64,000 bases of DNA from Actinocrispum wychmicini (GCF_004345645.1 NZ_SLWS01000001.1:334615-398614), one strand, 5' to 3'. Positions 35,224-48,434 are shown, numbered from the stretch's first letter. A program made the numbers and translations. The notes: a model not told the origin generated them from the letters alone.

Positions 35224-36609
35224 CTAGACGGTTCCCGCTGGGCAGTGGGTGCCTGGCCACGGTGTCGTGCCGGCCAAGACGTAGTTGGTGAACACGGCTC
35301 GCGTGCAGTCCGTGCGGTCCACCACGCCATGCCCCCAGCCGTCGTAAGTCAGCAGCACGCTGCCACGAAGCTGCCGGTTGACGCTCCGCGCCCACTCCAG
35401 ACCGGTCGCGGGGTCGTGCGAAGCGTTCATGATCAGTACGGGTGGCACACCGCCGATTGTCGTTCGGTGCTGCGGGTTCGGGGTCGCGGCCGGCCATGCC
35501 GAACACAAGGAGAACAGGGCGAACGCGAAGTGTGTCCGCACGGTCGGCGCCGCGGCGTTCTGCTTGCGCCACCACGCTTCCCACTCGTGCTGGCTGGAGA
35601 TCCGGACCCGCTGATCGGCGCAGGTCGCGATCTGCGGGAACGGCACGGCCTCGGGCGCCGCCTTGGTGGACCGCACTTCGGAAAGCGCCTTCAGCCGGTT
35701 GGCGGCGCCGGCCCAGTTCGGTTTGTAGAAGTAGTTGACCACGGTGCTGGCCAGGTTCATGGGCGTGACCGGCAGGTCACCGCGGATCGCTTTGGCCCAC
35801 AGGTCGCCGTACACCTGACCTGGGTCCTGACCGTGCAACGCGCAGGTCGTGTCGGCCGCGCACCATTTCTCGAACTCGTTGAACGAGTCCTCACCGAAGC
35901 CGGCCGCGTCGGTGACGAACTTCGACGGCGTCAGGCTGTGGTCGAAGACGCTGTCCAGCACCAGTCCGCGGACGCGCCAGGGGAAGTTCTCGGCGTACAT
36001 CTGGCCGGTGAGGGTGCCGTAGGACCGGCCGTACAGCGTGATCTGCTGTTCGCCCAGCGCGGCTCGGATCGTGTCGATGTCCCGCGCGACACTCACGCTG
36101 TCGACGTGGTCGACCAGTGGACCGGTGAGCTGCCGGCAGCTGGTGCCGAGGTCGCGCGCGTAGTTCTGGACGACCGAGAGCCGGGCGCCCGCTTCCGGAA
36201 CGAAGTTGGGCAGGTTCGCCAGCAGCGCCAGGTCGCACATGATCGGGTGGCTGCGGTTGGTGCCGCGTGGGTCGAAGCTGACGACGTCGAAGCGTTCGGC
36301 CACGGCGGGCGGCACGACGTTGCCGTCCACCAAGGTCTCGACGCCCGAGTCTCCTGGCCCGCCGGGCATGAACACGAGCGTGCCCTGTTTCCTGCCAGTC
36401 GCCCGCGCACGGGCCACGGCGACATCGATCGTGCCGGTCGACGGTCGCGCATAGTCGATCGGCACGGTGACCGTTCCACATTCGACCGTCGTGGTCGGTG
36501 CGCACGGCTGCCAGCCAACGCCTGGCGCTGGGGCCGCGGTCGCGGTGGTGGTCGTCGCGGTGATACCCAAAAGCAGCAGTGTGGCGAGCACCATGGGTCT
36601 GCGTCTCAT
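35224..36609 (-). CDS. Secreted alpha/beta-hydrolase peptidase (S33, tripeptidyl aminopeptidase-like)
   Basis: Exported serine peptidase of 461 residues, similar to Streptomyces tripeptidyl aminopeptidases. The ATG at 36609 has GGGAGG five bases upstream and starts a signal peptide (MRRRPMVLATLLLLGI, ending near TATAAPAPG). The alpha/beta-hydrolase features are GTLVFMPGGPGDSGV (oxyanion region), FDPRGTNRS, nucleophile S196 in YGRSYGT, and a late histidine in YDGWGHGVV. The C-terminal TAP-like domain (about 370-450; PPVLIMNASHDPATGLEWA) completes the family. A perfect 7-bp palindrome CCAGGGA-AG-TCCCTGG (36673-36688) lies upstream and may be an operator. No link to the betaine genes is apparent. 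Confidence 0.92.
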   Translation of the reverse strand: MRRRPMVLATLLLLGITATTTTATAAPAPGVGWQPCAPTTTVECGTVTVPIDYARPSTGTIDVAVARARATGRKQGTLVFMPGGPGDSGVETLVDGNVVPPAVAERFDVVSFDPRGTNRSHPIMCDLALLANLPNFVPEAGARLSVVQNYARDLGTSCRQLTGPLVDHVDSVSVARDIDTIRAALGEQQITLYGRSYGTLTGQMYAENFPWRVRGLVLDSVFDHSLTPSKFVTDAAGFGEDSFNEFEKWCAADTTCALHGQDPGQVYGDLWAKAIRGDLPVTPMNLASTVVNYFYKPNWAGAANRLKALSEVRSTKAAPEAVPFPQIATCADQRVRISSQHEWEAWWRKQNAAAPTVRTHFAFALFSLCSAWPAATPNPQHRTTIGGVPPVLIMNASHDPATGLEWARSVNRQLRGSVLLTYDGWGHGVVDRTDCTRAVFTNYVLAGTTPWPGTHCPAGTV

Positions 36610-36672
36610 ACGTCCTCCCGGAAGCAGTGGATCTTTCCGGTTGAGTATGTGAGCGCGGAACTCCTTGACGTG

Positions 36673-36688
36673 CCAGGGAAGTCCCTGG
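36673..36688. promoter_or_regulatory. Palindrome upstream of the secreted peptidase gene
   Basis: CCAGGGA-AG-TCCCTGG, perfect 7-base arms, 64 bases before the peptidase start codon, at the distance expected for the upstream promoter region. Binder unknown. Confidence 0.35.
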
Positions 36689-36746
36689 GATGTCCCCGAT
36701 TGTCCGACGGGTGACCCGGTCCGGAACAACCCCTGCTGTGCCGGTT

Positions 36747-37286
36747 CTACGGACCTTCCTCGGCGGACTGGGTGGCCCGCACCTCGGCCTCGGCCCAGGT
36801 TGCCCAGTCGTGGACCAAGGCCACCTGCCGTATTCCCCATTCCAGCGCGATCCGGCCGTACACCGCGAGGCTGTCTTTCTCGTCGGCGACCGCGGTTCTG
36901 ATCGCCTCGAACTCCGCGATCCGCTCGGCGGCGAACTCGCTCTGGCGCCGCAGGTAGGCGATGGCCTCCTCGCTGGTCACCAGATCGAGGAAGAAGACCC
37001 GCAGGAGCATGTCGCTGCGCCGAAGGCGCTCGGGTTGGATCTCGGTCATCCAGTGTCGCAGTTCCACCAGGCCCGGCTCGGTGATGGCGTACTCCTTGCG
37101 ACCGCGTGGTCCTTCGGCCGCGACTTCGACCAGGTCGGCGTCGGCCATCCTGTTGAGTTCCGAGTAGAGCTGGCTCTGGGTCGCCGACCAGACGTTGGCG
37201 AGCGACACTTCGAAGCGCTTCAGCAGGTCGTAGCCGCTGGCGGGGCCGTGGGCCAACAGCCCGAGCACGGCATGGCGGAGACTCAT
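36747..37286 (-). CDS. PadR-family transcriptional regulator
   Basis: PadR regulator of 179 residues: an N-terminal winged helix (SLRHAVLGLLAHGPASGYDL through ATQSQLYSELNRM and GRKEYAITEPGLVEL) and a C-terminal helical dimerisation region (Vir-like) from about 90. The ATG at 37286 gives the usual N-terminus; two further starts up to 37316 are in frame, and GGAAGG lies close to the one at 37295. It is divergent from the membrane protein/carotenoid oxygenase unit and shares an 86-base gap containing duplicated GACATGTC palindromes, so it probably represses that unit in response to a small hydrophobic ligand; this is inferred from the arrangement. Confidence 0.93.
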   Translation of the reverse strand: MSLRHAVLGLLAHGPASGYDLLKRFEVSLANVWSATQSQLYSELNRMADADLVEVAAEGPRGRKEYAITEPGLVELRHWMTEIQPERLRRSDMLLRVFFLDLVTSEEAIAYLRRQSEFAAERIAEFEAIRTAVADEKDSLAVYGRIALEWGIRQVALVHDWATWAEAEVRATQSAEEGP

Positions 37287-37311
37287 GACATCCATCCTAC
37301 CTTCCAAGGTT

Positions 37312-37348
37312 GACATGTCTCCAATGGATATTCTACCTTTGACATGTC
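37312..37348. promoter_or_regulatory. Duplicated PadR operator-like palindromes
   Basis: TTGACATGTC occurs twice; the palindromic GACATGTC cores are at 37312-37319 and 37341-37348, centres 29 bases apart. TACCTT also precedes each. They fill the gap between padR and the divergent unit it likely controls. Confidence 0.5.
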
Positions 37349-37372
37349 ACAACTGGAATATCAGGAGCAACG

Positions 37373-37932
37373 ATGATCGGGTACGTCAAGACCTTCGCCC
37401 CCTGGATCGCCTTCGCGGTGCTGTCCACCAGCGGTGAGTACCGATGGGGCGCGCTGGCCGGCTTCGCGCTCGCACTCCTGCTCCTGGCCATGGACCGCCG
37501 CAAGGGCAAACAGTGGGACGCCCTGATCATCGAGAGCAGCTCGGCGGTGTTCTTCGGCGCCCTGGCCGTCGCGTCGCTGACGATCTCACCGGCACCGCTC
37601 GGCGACTACGGCCCCTCGGTCGCCGCTGCCTGGCTTGCCCTGACCGCCTGGGGCTCACTGGCCATCCGCAGGCCGTTCACCCTGGGGATCGCCAGGACCA
37701 TGGTGCCCGAGCAGTTCCACAGCCACCCGATGTTCTACCGCACGAACGCGATCATCACCGCGGCCTGGGCCGTCGGCTTCACCGTCGAAGTCGGCCTGCT
37801 CCTGCTGCTCGAAGCCGTGGCTCCGCACGCGACCGCCGCCCTCGTCGCGGTCAAGATCGGCGCCTTCGTGCTCCCGGCCCTGTTCACCATCCGCTACCGA
37901 CAGATCGTCCGCGCCCGTCAGGAGGCCACCCG

Positions 37933-37936
<4 letters not shown>
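37373..37936 (+). CDS. Polytopic membrane protein
   Basis: A 187-residue membrane protein with five or so helices (about 8-38, 55-75, 82-98, 128-152, 160-175) and a basic C-terminus; no family recognised with certainty, although intracellular septation protein A-like proteins have similar architecture. The ATG has AGGAG seven bases upstream. It overlaps the carotenoid oxygenase start by four bases (ATGA), and the oxygenase's AGGAGG lies inside its final codons, so the two are coupled and co-regulated by the divergent PadR. A role in handling a lipophilic substrate or product of the oxygenase is a guess from this pairing. Confidence 0.8.
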
Positions 37937-41695
<3,759 letters not shown>

Positions 41696-41698
41696 CCC

Positions 41699-42901
41699 GT
41701 GGCGCACCCGGACTGGCTCTGGCGGACCCCGGAGCCCAAGCGGTCGTATGACGTGGTGATCGTCGGCGCGGGCGGTCATGGCCTGGCCACCGCCTACTAC
41801 CTGGCGAAGAACCACGGCGTCACGAACGTGGCCGTGCTGGAGAAGGGCTGGCTGGCCGGCGGGAACATGGCCCGCAACACCACGATCATCCGTTCCAACT
41901 ACCTGTGGGACGAGAGCGCGGGCATCTACGAGCACTCGCTGAAGCTCTGGGAGGGCCTGGCCGAGGAGCTCGACTACGACTTCCTGTTCAGCCAGCGGGG
42001 CGTCCTCAACCTGGCCCACACGCTGCAGGACATCCGTGAGGGCACGCGTCGGGTGAACGCGAACCGGCTGAACGGGATCGACGGCGAATGGCTGTCGCCG
42101 GAAGAGATCGCCAAGGTCTGCCCGATCGTGAACGTCTCCCAGGACGTCCGCCATCCCGTTCTCGGCGGCACCTGGCAGCCCCGCGCGGGGATCGCCAAGC
42201 ACGACTATGTGGCGTGGGCGTTCGCCCGGCGCGCGGACGAGTTCGGCGTCGACCTGATCCAGAACTGCGAGGTCACCGGCTTTCTGACGGACGGGAACCG
42301 GGTCACCGGAGTGCGGACGAACCGTGGCCCGATCAGCGCGGGCCGGGTCGGTCTCGCCGCGGCCGGGCACACCAGCGTCCTCGCCGCCACGCTCGGCATC
42401 CGGTTGCCGCTACAGAGCCACCCGCTGCAGGCGTTGGTGTCCGAGTTGCTCGAACCCGTGCACCCGACCGTCGTGATGTCGAATCACGTGCACGTGTACG
42501 TCAGCCAGGCCCACAAGGGCGAGCTGGTGATGGGCGCGGGCATCGACTCGTACAACTCCTACGGGCAACGCGGGTCTGTGCACATCATCGAGCAGCAGAT
42601 GGCCGCGGCGGTGGAGCTGTTCCCGATCTTCGCGCGCGCCCACCTGATCCGGACCTGGGGCGGGATCGTCGACGTCTCCCCCGATGCCTCGCCCATCATC
42701 GGTCGGACGCCGATGGCGAACCTGTTCGTCAACTGCGGCTGGGGCACCGGCGGTTTCAAGGCCACGCCGGGTGTCGGCTGGGTGTTCGCGCACACGCTCG
42801 CCCACGGCACACCGCACGAGCTCAACGAACCGTTCACCCTGGAGCGCTTCACCACGGGCGCCCTGATCGACGAGCATGGCGCAGCCGCCGTGGCCCACTA
42901 A
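41699..42901 (+). CDS. soxB: Sarcosine oxidase subunit beta
   Basis: Beta subunit of heterotetrameric sarcosine oxidase (400 residues), which oxidises sarcosine to glycine. The FAD motif [20 protein letters not shown] is at about 17-36. H168 in [15 protein letters not shown] matches the position that carries covalent FMN in characterised SoxB proteins. Further hallmarks are [11 protein letters not shown] and [17 protein letters not shown] near the C-terminus. The GTG start has GAGGGG shortly upstream and lies three bases after the previous stop. Gene order soxB-D-A-G is standard; the folate enzymes that often follow (glyA, purU, folD) are missing here. Confidence 0.96.
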   Translation: MAHPDWLWRTPEPKRSYDVVIVGAGGHGLATAYYLAKNHGVTNVAVLEKGWLAGGNMARNTTIIRSNYLWDESAGIYEHSLKLWEGLAEELDYDFLFSQRGVLNLAHTLQDIREGTRRVNANRLNGIDGEWLSPEEIAKVCPIVNVSQDVRHPVLGGTWQPRAGIAKHDYVAWAFARRADEFGVDLIQNCEVTGFLTDGNRVTGVRTNRGPISAGRVGLAAAGHTSVLAATLGIRLPLQSHPLQALVSELLEPVHPTVVMSNHVHVYVSQAHKGELVMGAGIDSYNSYGQRGSVHIIEQQMAAAVELFPIFARAHLIRTWGGIVDVSPDASPIIGRTPMANLFVNCGWGTGGFKATPGVGWVFAHTLAHGTPHELNEPFTLERFTTGALIDEHGAAAVAH

Positions 42902-42912
42902 GGAGAGACCGC

Positions 42913-43155
42913 ATGCTCCTGATCAGTTGTCCCTGGTGCGGGGAACGTGAGGAGACCGAGTTCCACTACGGCGGCCAGGCCCTCGTCGCCTATCCGGCGA
43001 ACCCCGATGCGCTGTCCGACGAGGAGTGGGCCCAGTACCTGTTCTTCCGGGACAACCCCAAGGGCGACTTCGCCGAACGCTGGGTGCACACGGCCGGTTG
43101 CCGCCGCTGGTTCAACACCGTTCGCAACACCGTGACCAGCGAGTTCACGTCATGA
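42913..43155 (+). CDS. soxD: Sarcosine oxidase subunit delta
   Basis: Small zinc-binding delta subunit (80 residues). Zinc ligands are expected at C6 and C9 (CPWCGERE), H59 and C63 (WVHTAGCRRWF), as in the family. The aromatic patch EEWAQYLFFRDNPKGDFAE is a family signature. The ATG has AAGGAGAG upstream. It ends in a four-base overlap (ATGA) with soxA. The subunit is structural and needed for tetramer assembly. Confidence 0.96.
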   Translation: MLLISCPWCGEREETEFHYGGQALVAYPANPDALSDEEWAQYLFFRDNPKGDFAERWVHTAGCRRWFNTVRNTVTSEFTS

Positions 43156-45767
43156 GGTTGCCTGAAGGCGGCCGAATCGACCGCACCCGACCGCTCTCGT
43201 TCACCCTCGACGGCACCCGGTACACCGGTTACACCGGCGACACCCTGGCCTCGGCGATGATCGCCAACGGCGTCCTGCGGGTCGCGCCCTCGCTCTACCT
43301 CAACCGTCCACGCGGGATCTTCTCCGCCGGTGTCGAAGAGCCGAACGCCCTGGTCCAGGTGGGTTCGGAGCCGTCGCTGCCGGCCACCACGGTCACCCTG
43401 ACCGACGGCCTCGAAGCGCGGACGCTCAGCGGGATCGGCCGTCTCACCCCTGATCCGGACGAGCCACGTTACGACAAGAAGTACACGCACACGGACGTCC
43501 TGGTGATCGGCGGCGGGCCCGCCGGCCGCGCGGCCACCGAAGCGGCGTCGACCGGCGGTGCCCGCGTCACGCACGTGTCCACATCGGAGGGTGCGACCGC
43601 GTTCGGCTACTACGACAGCAACTACGTCCTGGTGGCCAAGGGCAATACGCTGTGGCACATCCGGGCCCGGCGGGTGATCCTCGCGACCGGCGCGCACGAA
43701 CAGCCCATCGTGTTCGAGAACAACGACCGCCCCGGAGTCATGCTCGCGAGCGCGGTTCGTAAGTACATCGATCACTACGCCGTGCTGCCCGGCCGGAACG
43801 CCGTCGTGTTCACCACCAACGACACTGCCTACGCGACGGTGTTCGCCCTGGTCAAAGCCGGTGCCCGAGTCACGGTCATCGACGCGCGAACGCCACCGGA
43901 AGCGCTCGCCGCTCAGGCCAAAGCCCTGGGCGTCGAAGTCCGCACCGGCCTGGTGACCAACACCGAAGGCACCGGCCGGATCACCGCAGCGTCCACATCG
44001 GACGGACGGATCGAGTGTGACCTGCTGGCGGTGTCCGGCGGTTGGCAGCCGGCGGTGCACCTGTTCAGCCAGTCCCGGGGCACCCTGCGCTGGACCGGCG
44101 AGTCGTTCGTACCCGAACGATCCGCGCAGGCCAACCGCGTGGTCGGCGCCGCGAACGGAACCTTCGGCCTGGCCGCGGCGCTCGCCGAAGGCGCGGCCGC
44201 CGGAGCCGAGGCCGCTGAGCTGGTCGGCTGTCCCGGCCCGAAACCGTCGTCGCCCCACGTGGAATCCCACGCGGCGACACCGGCCAAGCCGGTCTGGCTC
44301 GTGCCCGGCGACCCGAAGAACCAGTTCGTCGACCTGGCCCGGGACGCGACGGTCGCCGACATCAACCGCGCGATCGGAGCGGGCATGCGGTCGCCTGAGC
44401 ACGTCAAGCGGTACACGACCATCGGTACCGGCGCCGACCAGGGCCGTACGTCGAACATCCCCACTCTCGGCGTCATCGCCGAAGCTCTGAAAACCACGCC
44501 TGGTGAACTGGGCCCGACCACGTTCCGCGCGCCGGCCGTCCCGGTCTCCTTCGCCCTGATGGCAGGCCGTGACCGGGGCAGGCTGGCCGACCCGATCCGG
44601 ACGACGCCCATCCACTCCTGGCATGTGGCGGCCGGCGCCGAGTTCGAGAACGTCGGCCAGTGGAAACGCCCGTGGTTCTATCCGAAGCCAGGCGAGGACA
44701 TGGCAGCGGCGGTTCTCCGCGAGTGCCGTGCCGCGCGGACGAGCGTCGGCATGCAGGACGCGAGCACGCTCGGCAAGATCGAGGTGGTCGGTCCGGACGC
44801 GGGCGAGTTCCTGAACCGGATGTACACCAACGCGTTCAAGAAGCTCGCGATCGGCTCGGCGCGCTACGGGATGATGTGCAAGGCCGACGGAATGGTCTTC
44901 GACGACGGCGTGACCATGCGCCTGGCCGAGGACCGCTACTACGTCACCACGACCACCGGCGGTGCCGCGAACGTCCTGGACTGGTTCGAGGAGTGGTCCC
45001 AGACCGAGTGGCCGGACCTGGACGTGAAGTTCACGTCGGTGACCGAGCAATGGTCGACGATCGCGGTGGTCGGCCCGCGGTCCCGGGCGGTCATCGCCCG
45101 CGTCACCGACCTTGACGTCGGCACCGACGCGTTCCCGTTCATGACCTTCCGGGAGACCAGGCTCCACAACGGCGTTCCGGCGAGGATCGCCCGGATCTCC
45201 TTCTCCGGCGAGCTGGCGTACGAGGTGAACGTGGCCGGCTGGTACGGCTTGAGCACGTGGAAAGCGATCCACGAGGCCGGCGCGGACTTCGACATCACCC
45301 CGTACGGCACCGAGACGATGCACGTTCTGCGCGCGGAGAAAGGCTTCCCGATCGTCGGCCAGGACACCGATGGCACGGTCACCCCGCACGACCTGGGCAT
45401 GTCGTGGATCGTGTCGACGCGGAAGGACTTCGTCGGCAACCGGTCGTTGCGCCGCCCGGACACAGCGAGACCGGACCGGAAGCACCTGGTGGGCCTGCTG
45501 CCGGTCGATCCGACGGAGTTGTTGCCGGAAGGCGCGCAGATGGTGGCCGAGGGAACCCCGCTGACGCCGCCGGTGCCGATGGTCGGGCACGTCACGTCGA
45601 GCTATCGCAGCGCGGCACTGGACCGGACCTTCGCCCTGGCCCTGATCAAGAACGGCCGCAACCGGATCGGCGAGACCCTGCTGGCACCGCTGGGCGACCG
45701 GACGATCGCGGCGACGGTCACCGAGCCCATCTTCTACGACAAGGAAGGCGCCCGCCGTGACGGTTGA
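43152..45767 (+). CDS. soxA: Sarcosine oxidase subunit alpha (unusually short)
   Basis: Alpha subunit of sarcosine oxidase with NAD-binding and folate-binding parts, 871 residues. The N-terminal ferredoxin-like region has DGTRYTGYTGDTLASAMIANG and RPRGIFSAGVEEPNALV. The nucleotide-binding motif is VLVIGGGPAGRAATEA near residue 115, followed at once by ARVTHVSTSEGATAFGYYD. Typical SoxA proteins (about 960 residues) have the second half of this Rossmann unit, including an acidic residue after the second strand, in between; here it appears deleted in frame. LATGAHEQPIVFENNDRPG and the C-terminal GcvT-like domains are intact. It overlaps soxD by four and soxG by eleven bases. Confidence 0.94.
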   Translation: MRLPEGGRIDRTRPLSFTLDGTRYTGYTGDTLASAMIANGVLRVAPSLYLNRPRGIFSAGVEEPNALVQVGSEPSLPATTVTLTDGLEARTLSGIGRLTPDPDEPRYDKKYTHTDVLVIGGGPAGRAATEAASTGGARVTHVSTSEGATAFGYYDSNYVLVAKGNTLWHIRARRVILATGAHEQPIVFENNDRPGVMLASAVRKYIDHYAVLPGRNAVVFTTNDTAYATVFALVKAGARVTVIDARTPPEALAAQAKALGVEVRTGLVTNTEGTGRITAASTSDGRIECDLLAVSGGWQPAVHLFSQSRGTLRWTGESFVPERSAQANRVVGAANGTFGLAAALAEGAAAGAEAAELVGCPGPKPSSPHVESHAATPAKPVWLVPGDPKNQFVDLARDATVADINRAIGAGMRSPEHVKRYTTIGTGADQGRTSNIPTLGVIAEALKTTPGELGPTTFRAPAVPVSFALMAGRDRGRLADPIRTTPIHSWHVAAGAEFENVGQWKRPWFYPKPGEDMAAAVLRECRAARTSVGMQDASTLGKIEVVGPDAGEFLNRMYTNAFKKLAIGSARYGMMCKADGMVFDDGVTMRLAEDRYYVTTTTGGAANVLDWFEEWSQTEWPDLDVKFTSVTEQWSTIAVVGPRSRAVIARVTDLDVGTDAFPFMTFRETRLHNGVPARIARISFSGELAYEVNVAGWYGLSTWKAIHEAGADFDITPYGTETMHVLRAEKGFPIVGQDTDGTVTPHDLGMSWIVSTRKDFVGNRSLRRPDTARPDRKHLVGLLPVDPTELLPEGAQMVAEGTPLTPPVPMVGHVTSSYRSAALDRTFALALIKNGRNRIGETLLAPLGDRTIAATVTEPIFYDKEGARRDG

Positions 45768-46269
45768 GCAGCTGCGCCGCAGCCCACTGGCGGACTACCC
45801 GGGGATCACCGAGATCCCGTTCCTGACCATGGTCAACGTCCGGGTGCCGCCGACCGGGCCGGCGGCGGCGTCGATCAGCGCACGGCTCGGCGGCCCGTTG
45901 CCCGTGGTCCCCGGCTCGGTGGTAGACGCGGGCGAACGGCACGTCCTCTGGCTGGGCCCGGACGAATGGCTGGTGGTCGGCCCACCCGACGACACCGACC
46001 TACTGGGCCTGCTCGCCGAACCAGGAGCGTCCATTGTGGACGTATCAGCCAACCGGACCACGATCGAGGTGGACAGCCGTGACCTGCTCGAACACGGCTG
46101 CACCCTGGATCTGCATCCCCGGGCGTTCCACGCGGGCAAGTGCGCGCAGACGACGATCGCCCGGACCCAGGTCATCCTCTGGCAGGTCAGCGACGACCCG
46201 GTCTACCGCCTGCTGGTCCGCGGTTCGTTCGCCGAGTACCTGGCCGACTGGCTGACGGACCACAGTTAG
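45757..46269 (+). CDS. soxG: Sarcosine oxidase subunit gamma
   Basis: Gamma subunit of sarcosine oxidase (170 residues), last gene of the operon. The pattern LGPDEWLVVGPP, SIVDVSANRTTIEV and LLEHGCTLDLHPRAFHAGKCAQT matches SoxG proteins, which fold like the folate-binding GcvT end domain and stabilise the complex. The GTG start lies inside the last codons of soxA, so translation is coupled. Its last four bases overlap the convergent nuclease gene, leaving no room for a separate terminator. Confidence 0.94.
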   Translation: MTVEQLRRSPLADYPGITEIPFLTMVNVRVPPTGPAAASISARLGGPLPVVPGSVVDAGERHVLWLGPDEWLVVGPPDDTDLLGLLAEPGASIVDVSANRTTIEVDSRDLLEHGCTLDLHPRAFHAGKCAQTTIARTQVILWQVSDDPVYRLLVRGSFAEYLADWLTDHS

Positions 46270-47903
46270 AGATCCTCGACGTACGGGATGTCCTGTACCT
46301 CAGGGGAAGACATCCACATCCGCAACGCGTGCGTGGCCCGGACGTCGTCCTCGTTGTACTCGAACAGCCGAACGCGCTGGCTCAGGTCCGGCTCGGCGCC
46401 GTCCATCCCGACCGCGTCCCGGTACCAGCGCATCGAGTTCTCGCCGCTCGCGGCCGGGTCCCGCCAGGAGAACCCGGCGACCGGGGCGATGGTTTTCAGC
46501 CCCTTGCCCTGCGCGCACAGGAACTGGTCCTGGACGCTGCGGAACAGGTCGAACCAGCCGTCGGAGTCGATGAACTCCTGCACCTGCCGGTCGGTGGGAA
46601 TCCCCGGCCTGCCGCGGAACCGCCGGGCGGACGCCAGCAGCCACCGGTTCTCCGCCAACTCGTTGTAGCAGTAGGCGCGGAAGGTCAGCCCGCGGGCACG
46701 GGCCCGCAGCCGGACCCCCATCAGCCATTCCCAGAACTCCGCGAACGACCGGGCCTCGTCGTCGGTCGGCACCGGATCCCACGTGACGAACGCCCGGTAG
46801 CCCGGCGGGTCGCCGACGTCCGCCCCGCTCAGCAGGACACCCCACATGTACGCGCCGGAGTCCCCGAAGCTCTCCATGTCGACGTCGACCTCGACGTCGG
46901 CCCTTGGCACGGTCACCTCGGCCACCCGCCGCACCACGGTCAGGTTCCGCAGCCACGCCTTGGCCAGCGCGATGGCGTCCGCCGAGGTCAGCCCCACCAG
47001 TTGGAGGTCCGTCCCGGCGGGCACCACAGCAAGGTCGTCGACGGTCCGCACGCCGGTCGCTCGCAACGTCACAGCGTCCTCGCCGCGCGCCACCAGGCTC
47101 ACGTCCCGCGCCGACAGCAGCACTTTCTCGCACACAGGCCACCACGGGCAGCTGCGGCAGTCGACGATCCGCGACGGTTTGGCCAGTGCTTCGCCGCCGT
47201 TGGCCGCCGTCGACGCGATGGCCAGCCGGTCGGAGAACCGGTTGTCGTACTCGGACAACGCGGTCCGCCCACCCGGCCAGGTCGGCGCCTCCAGGTCATG
47301 CCACGCGACCACGTCGGCGTCCAGTCCGATGACCCCGCCGACCGCCCGGCGCGGCGCCGCGTAACCGGAGGCCTGCAACATCCGCCACGCGTGCGCCAGC
47401 CGCATCTGGTCCCTGGGCTGCGGCCGGATCTTCCGCAACGGGTCCACCCGGCTGCCGTCCGGCATCGGTTCGCCGAGCGGCGACGTCCGCGCGCCCGAAC
47501 CAGGGTCGGTCACCTTGTGCCGGACGACCAGGACCGGCACATACCCACGGCCGGTACGCACAAGCAGGTCGATGGATCCGCGCCGGCCGCCCGACGGGTC
47601 CCTGGGCAGCTGCGCGGACCAGATGAACCGGGCGCCGGCCGCCAGCATCGCCGCGGTGGCCCGTTCCCGGTCCGCGCCCTTCATGTCCGGCCCGTTCGGG
47701 ATCTCCATCCAGTCCGGGCCGACCAGCCGGGACACCCGGTCGGCGACCGACCGCCGGTGGGCCGTCGCGTCCGCCTTGCGCTGCTGTCCGGTGGGGTCCG
47801 GCGGCGCCTTCTCCACGTCCCGCATGGCCGGGTCGTTCTCCAGGTGCACCCGTCGCCGGCATCGAGTGACCACACCAGCGTCGAGCAACACCGAATCCGT
47901 CAC
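46266..47903 (-). CDS. TM0106-family RecB-like nuclease with DEDD exonuclease-like C-terminus
   Basis: A 545-residue protein of the TM0106 type, combining a RecB/PD-(D/E)XK nuclease-like N-terminal half with an iron-sulfur-type cysteine set and an RNase H-like C-terminal half. Visible are GSIDLLVRTGRGYVPV (likely nuclease aspartate), the cysteines of IVDCRSCPWWPVCEKV near 260, a possible helix-hairpin-helix (VRTVDDLAVVPAGTDL), then EVDVDMESFGD and YNEDDVRATHALRMW, which match the first and last metal-binding motifs of DEDD exonucleases. Biological role unknown; relatives are widespread in actinobacteria as stand-alone genes. Start at the ATG or GTG at 47903. Confidence 0.88.
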   Translation of the reverse strand: MTDSVLLDAGVVTRCRRRVHLENDPAMRDVEKAPPDPTGQQRKADATAHRRSVADRVSRLVGPDWMEIPNGPDMKGADRERATAAMLAAGARFIWSAQLPRDPSGGRRGSIDLLVRTGRGYVPVLVVRHKVTDPGSGARTSPLGEPMPDGSRVDPLRKIRPQPRDQMRLAHAWRMLQASGYAAPRRAVGGVIGLDADVVAWHDLEAPTWPGGRTALSEYDNRFSDRLAIASTAANGGEALAKPSRIVDCRSCPWWPVCEKVLLSARDVSLVARGEDAVTLRATGVRTVDDLAVVPAGTDLQLVGLTSADAIALAKAWLRNLTVVRRVAEVTVPRADVEVDVDMESFGDSGAYMWGVLLSGADVGDPPGYRAFVTWDPVPTDDEARSFAEFWEWLMGVRLRARARGLTFRAYCYNELAENRWLLASARRFRGRPGIPTDRQVQEFIDSDGWFDLFRSVQDQFLCAQGKGLKTIAPVAGFSWRDPAASGENSMRWYRDAVGMDGAEPDLSQRVRLFEYNEDDVRATHALRMWMSSPEVQDIPYVEDL

Positions 47904-47993
47904 ACGAGCACTCTATGCGGTGGGGGTGACAACACCTGTGATCATCCCGGTGCCGAGATGCTGCTGTAGCCCGGCGACAGTAAGTTGAGGGGC

Positions 47994-48434
47994 ATGGCAG
48001 GGACAAAGCGGACCGGAACGCCGCGCATCACGCCGCGCAACGCCAAGAACGCGGTGGCCGTGGCGAAAGTGATCGGCCCGGCCGTCGCGCCGGTCCTGCT
48101 GCCGTTCATGGCCAAGGCGGCGGCGAGCCTGCGCGGCATGCGGGACACCCGTCGAGCGCACAAGCTCGGCGTTCCCGTCGACGACCTCGCCAAGTTCACC
48201 GGCAAGGGCGCGACGCTGCACGCCCGGATCGCCGGCCTCACCGGCGAACTGACCGAACTGCGCGACAGCGACCAGGACTTCGTCGAAGAGTCGCGGACCA
48301 CGCTCGTCCAACTGACGTCCGCGGTCCGCGCGGCCGAGCGGATGCCGGCGCCTCGCCGCAAGTTCGTACACCGGGCGGTCTCGAACGAACTGGACCTGTT
48401 GGAACGCCGCCTGCTGCACAAACTAGGTCTCTGA
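47994..48434 (+). CDS. Conserved small helical protein (DUF6474-like)
   Basis: A 146-residue basic protein, ATG with GAGGGG close upstream; the three earlier codons in the frame are probably leader. The start TGTPRITPRNAKNAVAVAKVIGPAVAPVLLPF contains a conserved actinobacterial motif and a moderately hydrophobic helix; the rest is predicted helical with a possible coiled coil (RIAGLTGELTELRDSDQDFVEESR). It resembles the DUF6474 proteins, from memory only; function unknown. It is divergent from the nuclease gene across 90 bases. Confidence 0.7.
   Translation: MAGTKRTGTPRITPRNAKNAVAVAKVIGPAVAPVLLPFMAKAAASLRGMRDTRRAHKLGVPVDDLAKFTGKGATLHARIAGLTGELTELRDSDQDFVEESRTTLVQLTSAVRAAERMPAPRRKFVHRAVSNELDLLERRLLHKLGL

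Noticed and set aside
42990..45590. Open frame of 866 codons on the minus strand, opposite soxA
   Set aside because: Antisense shadow of an unambiguous sarcosine oxidase gene; low-complexity Arg/Gly/Val composition and no start signal.
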